From NCBI GenBank assembly GCA_013823505.1, contig PNMH01000129.1, positions 1 through 7,596 of the forward strand: a stretch of DNA of 7,596 nt. Direction: 5' to 3'. The translations under genes were made by a program, and so were the position numbers. The notes under the pieces were generated by a model. It was not told the DNA's origin. It was given only the letters and a program-made list of their open reading frames with translations, and searched no databases. Origin of the DNA: Polaromonas sp. (GTDB lineage Bacteria; Pseudomonadota; Gammaproteobacteria; Burkholderiales; Burkholderiaceae). The first letter of the stretch is position 1. Each line of letters opens with the position of its first letter. Shown here piece by piece: positions 5,154 to 7,596 of the stretch.

Positions 5154-7006
5154 TGAGGTGCCTTGGCGACCGTGCGATACGCCTGATCGGGTCGGTTGGG
5201 CACATCGGGGAAGCGCAGTTCCAACAGATGTCTTTTCACCATCCCGCCGAGGATGCGACTTTGCAGGTTCTCCGCATCACGGCTGAGCAGGACGGCCAGC
5301 TCCTTGGAGGTCAGCCATCGCGCCCCACACAGCAGCAGAACCAGACTCTCCATTTCAGCCACCGGCAGCTTCTTTTTGTTTCGCGCGGGCTCAGCCAATG
5401 ACAGGAGTTCTGACGGCAAATGAGGGGAGCCCCCTGGCAAATGAGGGGAGTCCCCGGCCCATTGGGGGGAGTCTTGGGGGGCGTTCCCCGCCAAATGAGG
5501 GGAGTCACGGCCGGATTGGGGGGAGTCCTCCGCCACCCGGTAGCTGGCCCACCGGCGCTGGTTCTGCTGCGTCAGCAGGCCATCGCGCACCAGACCTTGC
5601 AGCACGCCGGTGATGTCTTTGGAATGTTCGCCGGTGATTTCCTGCATACGGCCATTGGTCACGCTGCCCTCCACCTGCGCCGTCACCACCGCCTGCACCG
5701 CCGTCTTGTCCAGCTGGGCAAACCGGTCGCCAAAGCGCAGGCGCAGCGCCTTTTCCACCTCGTCCGGAATCAGGCTGACCATGGGCAGCACCAGCTTCAC
5801 GCGGTCAGGCTGCAACGATTCTTCCAACCGGGGCGAACGCCAATGTTGCGACCGCCACCCGGCGCGGATCTTGTCCATGCCCGACCCGGCTTTGTCGCCG
5901 CCACCCATGAGCTGAAACATCAGTTGCAGGCTCTTGTTGCGGCACTCGCTCACACCGCCCTGCAACAACTGCACCCGAGACACCAGCAGGGAGCCCGGGT
6001 TGGACAACTCGATGCGGTCCAGATACCGCTCGATCACCACCCCGCCCTGGCCCCGGTGGTCCGCGTGCACCAGGGCATTGACCACCGCTTCCCGCAAGGC
6101 TTCGTGCACGGCGGAATCGTCCTTGCGGTACAGCTCCCGGTCCAGCTGAAAAGGCATCTTCAAATCGCCCGACAAGCGCTGCATCACCCGCACGTAGAAC
6201 TGGAACAGGTTGTTTTCCCAGGTGCCGTCGGGCACCACACGGTCGGTCCAGCGCACGGCCGGGTCGTCCGACAAACGCTCCCGGTAGTCCACATGAAAAC
6301 CGGGCAGCGCATCGCGCAAGGCCTCGAACCGGCCAAACATCAGCAGCCCCGCCACCGTGGCACCTTCCAGCCCCGTGGCACGGTCGCGGCGCAAAGCGCT
6401 CAACTTGGTGAGCAGCGGTGCATCGTCCAGCAACAGCCAGGGGTGGTCTGGCGCACGGGATGCAAAGCGGTTGCGGTACTGCTTGACCGTCTCCGGGTCA
6501 AAGTCGGCCTGGCCAAAATGCTCCACCACCTGCGAATCGGCCGGCGTGTCCGACTGGTCGGCCAGCATACGGCGCACCTCGTCGTCCGAACAGCGGTAGT
6601 CGCCCTCGTCCGCCCGGCGAAACGTGCCGTTCATGGGGTTCGGCCCCACAAACACCGGGCGCTGCAGCCGCGAAGCCCGCGGCACGTTCACCACCACAAA
6701 CTGGCGCCCCTCGTCGTCCACAGTGCGCACATCGTCATCGCGCAAGAGGTTGGCGCTGACCTTGTTGCGGTCGTTCAACTGGTTCCAGAGCACCGTGCGC
6801 AACTGCGCCGCATCGGGCACGCCCTCCCACACCAGCCCGGTGGGCTTTTCGGCCACGCCCAGCACGATGGTGCCGCCCTGCGTGTTGGCGAACGCGGAAT
6901 ACGACTCCCAGAAACTGCCAGGTAACCCGCCCCGTGCCGACTTGAATTCGGTGTCGATGCCCTCGGTGCTGGACTGAAGGGAGGAGAACAGATCAAGTTG
7001 GCGCAT
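5150..7006 (-). CDS. AlbA_2/RecG-like ATP-binding transcriptional regulator
   Basis: A 618-residue protein of the group often annotated as a RecG-like helicase or AAA_4/Schlafen-type regulator; it carries no helicase motifs. Residues about 17-145 are an AlbA_2 domain (TEFKSARGGLPGSFWE, then FANTQGGTIVLGV). Residues about 300-380 are a GHKL-type ATPase domain: EAVVNALVH with E306 and N310 as the N-box, DRIELSNPGSL at 330-340, and GGGDKAGSGMDKI at 368-380. Residues about 430-492 look like a winged helix (ITGEHSKDITGVLQGLVRDGLL). A proline/serine heptad-repeat linker (494-532) joins it to a second helical domain (545-618). The role is inferred as nucleotide-dependent DNA binding and transcription control. 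The ATG at 7006 has a weak ribosome site. It is first in a likely operon with the GIY-YIG and PIN-like genes and overlaps the former by four bases. Confidence 0.9.
   Translation of the reverse strand: MRQLDLFSSLQSSTEGIDTEFKSARGGLPGSFWESYSAFANTQGGTIVLGVAEKPTGLVWEGVPDAAQLRTVLWNQLNDRNKVSANLLRDDDVRTVDDEGRQFVVVNVPRASRLQRPVFVGPNPMNGTFRRADEGDYRCSDDEVRRMLADQSDTPADSQVVEHFGQADFDPETVKQYRNRFASRAPDHPWLLLDDAPLLTKLSALRRDRATGLEGATVAGLLMFGRFEALRDALPGFHVDYRERLSDDPAVRWTDRVVPDGTWENNLFQFYVRVMQRLSGDLKMPFQLDRELYRKDDSAVHEALREAVVNALVHADHRGQGGVVIERYLDRIELSNPGSLLVSRVQLLQGGVSECRNKSLQLMFQLMGGGDKAGSGMDKIRAGWRSQHWRSPRLEESLQPDRVKLVLPMVSLIPDEVEKALRLRFGDRFAQLDKTAVQAVVTAQVEGSVTNGRMQEITGEHSKDITGVLQGLVRDGLLTQQNQRRWASYRVAEDSPQSGRDSPHLAGNAPQDSPQWAGDSPHLPGGSPHLPSELLSLAEPARNKKKLPVAEMESLVLLLCGARWLTSKELAVLLSRDAENLQSRILGGMVKRHLLELRFPDVPNRPDQAYRTVAKAPQ
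5411..5527 (-). repeat. In-frame 21-base tandem repeats encoding a DSPHLAG-type heptad linker
   Basis: Within the regulator gene, units beginning at residues 494, 501, 508, 512, 519 and 526 read DSPQSGR, DSPHLAG, NAPQ (truncated to four residues), DSPQWAG, DSPHLPG and GSPHLPS. The core DNA word on the minus strand is GACTCCCCTCATTTG. The period is 21 bases, a multiple of three, so copy changes keep the frame. It forms a flexible Pro/Ser-rich linker between the two C-terminal helical domains. Confidence 0.9.
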
Positions 7007-7015
7007 GGTGGCTCA

Positions 7016-7102
7016 TGAGAAAAGGGATACAGGCCGCCCCAGCTCCGGTCGCGCCTTCACCTGCAGCAGCAGCGCCTGCGGAAACACCAGCGCCTTGATG
7101 TC
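7016..7102 (-). pseudogene. Decayed N-terminal remnant of a GIY-YIG nuclease gene
   Basis: Read on the minus strand, this stretch gives DIKALVFPQALLLQVKARPE followed by LGRPVSLFS and a stop. It aligns with residues 31-60 of the intact GIY-YIG protein (RAVVFPRALLPQVKARPEL and onward). Over 7040-7094 against 5001-5055 I count by hand 42 of 55 identical bases without gaps. There is an in-frame TAG shortly upstream, the stop lies ten bases from the regulator start codon, and the nuclease motifs are absent, so it is a relic. It is in the same orientation as, and upstream of, the intact gene. Confidence 0.72.
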
Positions 7103-7159
7103 GTGGTTTCCTCTCGTTGCATTCTATTGCTCCGGCCCTGTGAAGTTTGAACCGTTCGC

Positions 7160-7187
7160 CCTGAGCTTGTCCTTCGACAGGCTCAGG
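7160..7187. repeat. REP-like palindrome, possible terminator for the aldo/keto reductase gene
   Basis: CCTGAGCTTGTC (7160-7171) and GACAGGCTCAGG (7176-7187) form a 12-base stem with one G-T wobble around a CTTC loop, preceded by CGTTCGC. Palindromes of this CGTTCGCCCTGAGC/GACAGGCTCAGG type are dispersed between genes in many Comamonadaceae and other proteobacterial genomes (recalled, not searched). It lies about 120 bases after the reductase stop and has no T-run, so a terminator role is only possible. Confidence 0.6.
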
Positions 7188-7305
7188 ATGATCGGGGCAG
7201 CAAGGCAACGACCAGCTCAACCCGAACGGAAGTCAAGACTTCACCGGGCCGAATCAATAGGGGGCACAAAGAAAGGCCCGAGCGACAGGCCGCGACAGGC
7301 CACGA

Positions 7306-7596
7306 TCAGGCAAACGCCTCGGTGTCCACCTCGCTGTTGGCCTGCGCGTTGTAGCGGTCGCCGTGCACGGTGTGCTGGTTGATCAGCGCGTCCAGCCGAG
7401 CCATCACGTCGGACGACAGTTGCACATTCACCGCCCCCAGGTCGTCCATCAGGTGTTCCACGCTGCGCGTGCCGGGGATGGGCAGGATGTCACCGCCCTG
7501 GTGCAGCAGCCAGGCAATGGCCAGTTGCGAGGGCGTGCAGCCCACCTCGGCGGCGATGGCGTTGTAGGCCGGCAGCAGGGCGGCATTCTTCGCGTG
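7306..7596 (-). CDS. Aldo/keto reductase, C-terminal part (cut by window edge)
   Basis: The last 96 residues of an aldo/keto reductase; the frame stays open to the right edge and the start is outside. The family reduces aldehydes and ketones with NADPH in the cytoplasm. Visible hallmarks are the helix CTPSQLAIAWLLHQGG, the cofactor-phosphate-binding strand and loop ILPIPGTRSVEHLMDDLGA (the family's IPGT(R/S) motif), and the terminal helix LSSDVMARLDALINQH. The catalytic Asp-Tyr-Lys-His residues would be upstream and cannot be checked. It is probably ordinary housekeeping or accessory metabolism outside the defence cluster; the gap and palindrome that follow suggest an operon boundary. Confidence 0.92.
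   Translation of the reverse strand, partial: HAKNAALLPAYNAIAAEVGCTPSQLAIAWLLHQGGDILPIPGTRSVEHLMDDLGAVNVQLSSDVMARLDALINQHTVHGDRYNAQANSEVDTEAFA

Larger units (their letters stand above)
7007..7305. other. Intergenic region between aldo/keto reductase and regulator genes
   Basis: This 299-base gap holds, in transcription order: a 10-base direct duplication GCGACAGGCC (7282-7291 and 7292-7301) just after the reductase stop; a REP-like hairpin (7160-7187); a TAGAAT hexamer on the minus strand (7126-7121) that could be a -10 element for the regulator operon, though no good -35 stands at normal spacing; and the GIY-YIG N-terminal relic (7016-7102). No intact gene is seen. Confidence 0.5.

Noticed and set aside
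5411..5527. Repeated GC-rich words suggesting a CRISPR-like array
   Set aside because: The period is 21 bases, there are no unique spacers, and the repeats are in frame inside a protein.
5420..6925. Long plus-strand open frame of 501 codons opposite the regulator gene
   Set aside because: It is a shadow of the AlbA_2/GHKL coding sequence, rich in H, Q and R, with no recognisable fold.
5150..7006. Calling the regulator a true RecG helicase
   Set aside because: No Walker-type helicase motifs are present. The similarity lies only in the AlbA_2 and GHKL-like parts that databases often label RecG-like.
7005..7382. 125-codon plus-strand frame across the gap and the aldo/keto reductase end
   Set aside because: It runs antisense through the palindrome, the GIY-YIG relic and the reductase, and its product is low-complexity in R, S and P.

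Overview
The window reads as high-GC proteobacterial chromosome. The protein families, codon use and a dispersed palindrome at 7160-7187 suggest a betaproteobacterium of the Comamonadaceae/Burkholderiales type, but no rRNA or other firm taxonomic marker is present. Every supported gene lies on the minus strand, so transcription runs from right (7596) to left (1).

Layout in transcription order: the 3' end of an aldo/keto reductase (7306 to the right edge); a 299-base gap holding a REP-like hairpin and a decayed N-terminal piece of a GIY-YIG nuclease gene; an AlbA_2/RecG-like ATP-binding regulator with a heptad-repeat linker (7006-5150); an intact GIY-YIG nuclease with a DUF4357-like tail, coupled by an ATGA overlap (5153-4284); a PIN-like nuclease with a lysine/alanine-rich linker (4223-3363); a decayed C-terminal piece of a second GIY-YIG/DUF4357 gene (about 3350-3287); a three-gene toxin-antitoxin-chaperone module made of a HigB/RelE-like toxin, a HigA-like XRE antitoxin and a SecB-like chaperone (3156-1651); and hsdM, a type I restriction-modification methyltransferase (1504-11). 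A Shine-Dalgarno sequence at the left edge shows that another gene, probably hsdS, starts just outside.

Together this looks like a defence or accessory island built around a type I restriction-modification locus. HsdM would protect host DNA. The toxin-antitoxin-chaperone module probably acts as a stress or phage-sensing addiction unit in which the SecB-like protein guards the antitoxin. The regulator, GIY-YIG nuclease and PIN nuclease form a second putative three-gene operon whose joint role is unknown.

The two most notable observations are the complete toxin-antitoxin-chaperone module beside hsdM, and the two GIY-YIG remnants. The remnants lie in the correct order and orientation on either side of the regulator/GIY-YIG/PIN cassette, as if the cassette had split or replaced an older resident GIY-YIG gene.
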